Shown in pieces: positions 63,270-64,000 of a stretch of DNA of 64,000 bases. The DNA lies in NCBI GenBank assembly GCA_030053945.1, contig JASGCW010000005.1, positions 42,520 to 106,519 of the forward strand, written 5' to 3'. Origin of the DNA: Limnohabitans sp. GTDB taxonomy: Bacteria > Bacteroidota > Bacteroidia > Flavobacteriales > Flavobacteriaceae. A program made the translations under genes and the position numbers. Numbering within the stretch: position 1 is the first letter of the stretch; each line of letters begins with the position of its first letter. The notes beneath the pieces are model-generated. The model saw nothing but the letters and a program-made list of their open reading frames with translations. It was not told where the DNA came from and made no database searches.

Positions 63270-64000
63270 AAGTAAATTTCATTTATGAGACGAAATTACA
63301 ATATGTGATATTTTTCCTTTGACTTATTTTACCCAAAAAACATACGATATTACCTTATAAAACACATCAATTAAGCGATAAAAGAAGGGAATCAAAATAA
63401 ATCACTATTCATATTTTACACTTATCAAACTTAAATCTATCTAAAGAACCAACAAGTAAACTCAAAACTTTACAATTTCATATAAAACTTCTCACATATG
63501 TAAAATTATATTTGTTATTTGTAATCCTGAAGTTTCGGGAGTATCCCCTTTTTAATCATTGCTAAATATTTAAAGATTTTCCACAAGAGAAGATTTTAAT
63601 CCAGAAGTTAAGAAAGATTCTATCCATAACTGAATTAACATAAGATATCCTAACAACTTTATTTTATAGAAATTAAAATTCTTACTTCTAGTTCTAATTT
63701 TGTAATAATTCTTTGTTTCTATAGTTGATAGTAATTTGTGGATAAAAAATTCATTAAAAAATTCGTCACATTACGATATTTAACATAAAATATAGACTTA
63801 CAGAATAAAGTTTTGAGAACCACTAACTTTTAAAACAACTAGAACAGGGCATTCACATTCAAACAAAAATCACTCTTGATAAATTATAAGAATAACGATT
63901 AAAACATTAGGTTTTGCAAACATAGCAAATCTGCCGCATATAGACTTCCTGTTTTGTGCGGGTATTGAAAAAAAAGTCGAAAAAATCCCGTGAAGCCCTT
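63270..64000. other. 731 bp to the right edge, no gene recognised
   Basis: AT-rich. The start holds the upstream region of the 62655-63269 gene. TTTCGGGAGTAT near 63532 resembles half of the CTCCCGAT palindrome. The last 100 bases are slightly richer in GC (a CCGCATA...TGTGCGGG inverted match near 63934-63962) and may be the edge of another gene, but no start codon supports one. Confidence 0.4.

Noticed and set aside
63900..64000. Possible gene start at the right edge (TTGAAAAAAAAGTCG...)
   Set aside because: Only a TTG start and 12 codons are visible; the minus-strand reading is equally open. Not enough to call.
1..64000. tRNA, rRNA, CRISPR arrays, prophage or complete insertion sequences
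   Set aside because: I looked for T-loop motifs, regularly spaced repeats and transposase or integrase motifs and found none convincing.

Overview
The window looks like chromosome of a Flavobacteriaceae bacterium, most likely Flavobacterium or a close relative. The DNA is AT-rich and most genes lack a Shine-Dalgarno sequence. Several promoters match the Bacteroidetes form TTTG-N19/20-TAnnTTTG (best examples 24441-24471 and 33059-33090). Many exported proteins have short signal peptides ending in SQ, GQ or AQ, or a lipobox Cys. Typical flavobacterial proteins are present: S46 dipeptidyl-peptidase, alpha-2-macroglobulin plus PbpC, and a surface protein with the VGIGTTTP...LDVNG start. No rRNA, tRNA, CRISPR array, transposase or phage gene was recognised.

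Layout. 1-1627: 5' part of a minus-strand gene with a PD-(D/E)XK-like motif. 2.3-8.0 kb: oxidase operon of a haem c lipoprotein, a catalase domain fused to a LodA-type quinoprotein oxidase, and a LodB-like flavoprotein. 8.4-10 kb: NucS-like endonuclease. 10.3-14.5 kb: envelope/TPR operon of unknown role. 14.5-19.2 kb: S46 peptidase, BON-LysM protein, GHL10 glycosidase. 19.6-23.2 kb: obgE, CNNM transporter, adk, hpt. 23.9-24.0 kb: a 48-residue double-glycine-leader peptide gene. 24.5-28.3 kb: purK and purE, separated by an ATPase/HNH pair resembling a Septu defence module. 28.5-33.0 kb: M3 peptidase, SanA-like protein, SWIM protein. 33.1-38.1 kb: a cluster headed by a GbsR/MarR regulator, with three identical-format operators. 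38.2-42.2 kb: flavin amine oxidase plus two paralogous unknown proteins. 42.9-53.5 kb: small zinc-ribbon and lipoprotein genes, UbiA-like membrane protein, PbpC, double GNAT, alpha-2-macroglobulin. 53.8-56.6 kb: gcvP. 57-63.3 kb: exported proteins, including an M48 peptidase.

How genes may work together. The two oxidase clusters (2.3-8.0 and 38.2-42.2 kb) are both expected to release hydrogen peroxide from amino acids or amines. Their lead genes share a ~32-bp element just upstream of the start codon and a second ~41-bp element further upstream, which suggests common control. In the first cluster the oxidase carries its own catalase domain. The regulator at 33095 probably represses itself and its neighbours through the palindrome ACTTTCA-N8-TGAAAGT. 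The ATPase/HNH pair appears to be a defence cassette lodged inside a purine operon. Intergenic DNA is rich in small dispersed elements: 7-bp-period CAGT repeats at four sites, a hairpin repeat at 17.4 and 42.8 kb, and palindromes of the CTCCCGATAGCTATCGGGAG type.

Limits: functions come from reading motifs and remembered family features. No database search or structure prediction was run.
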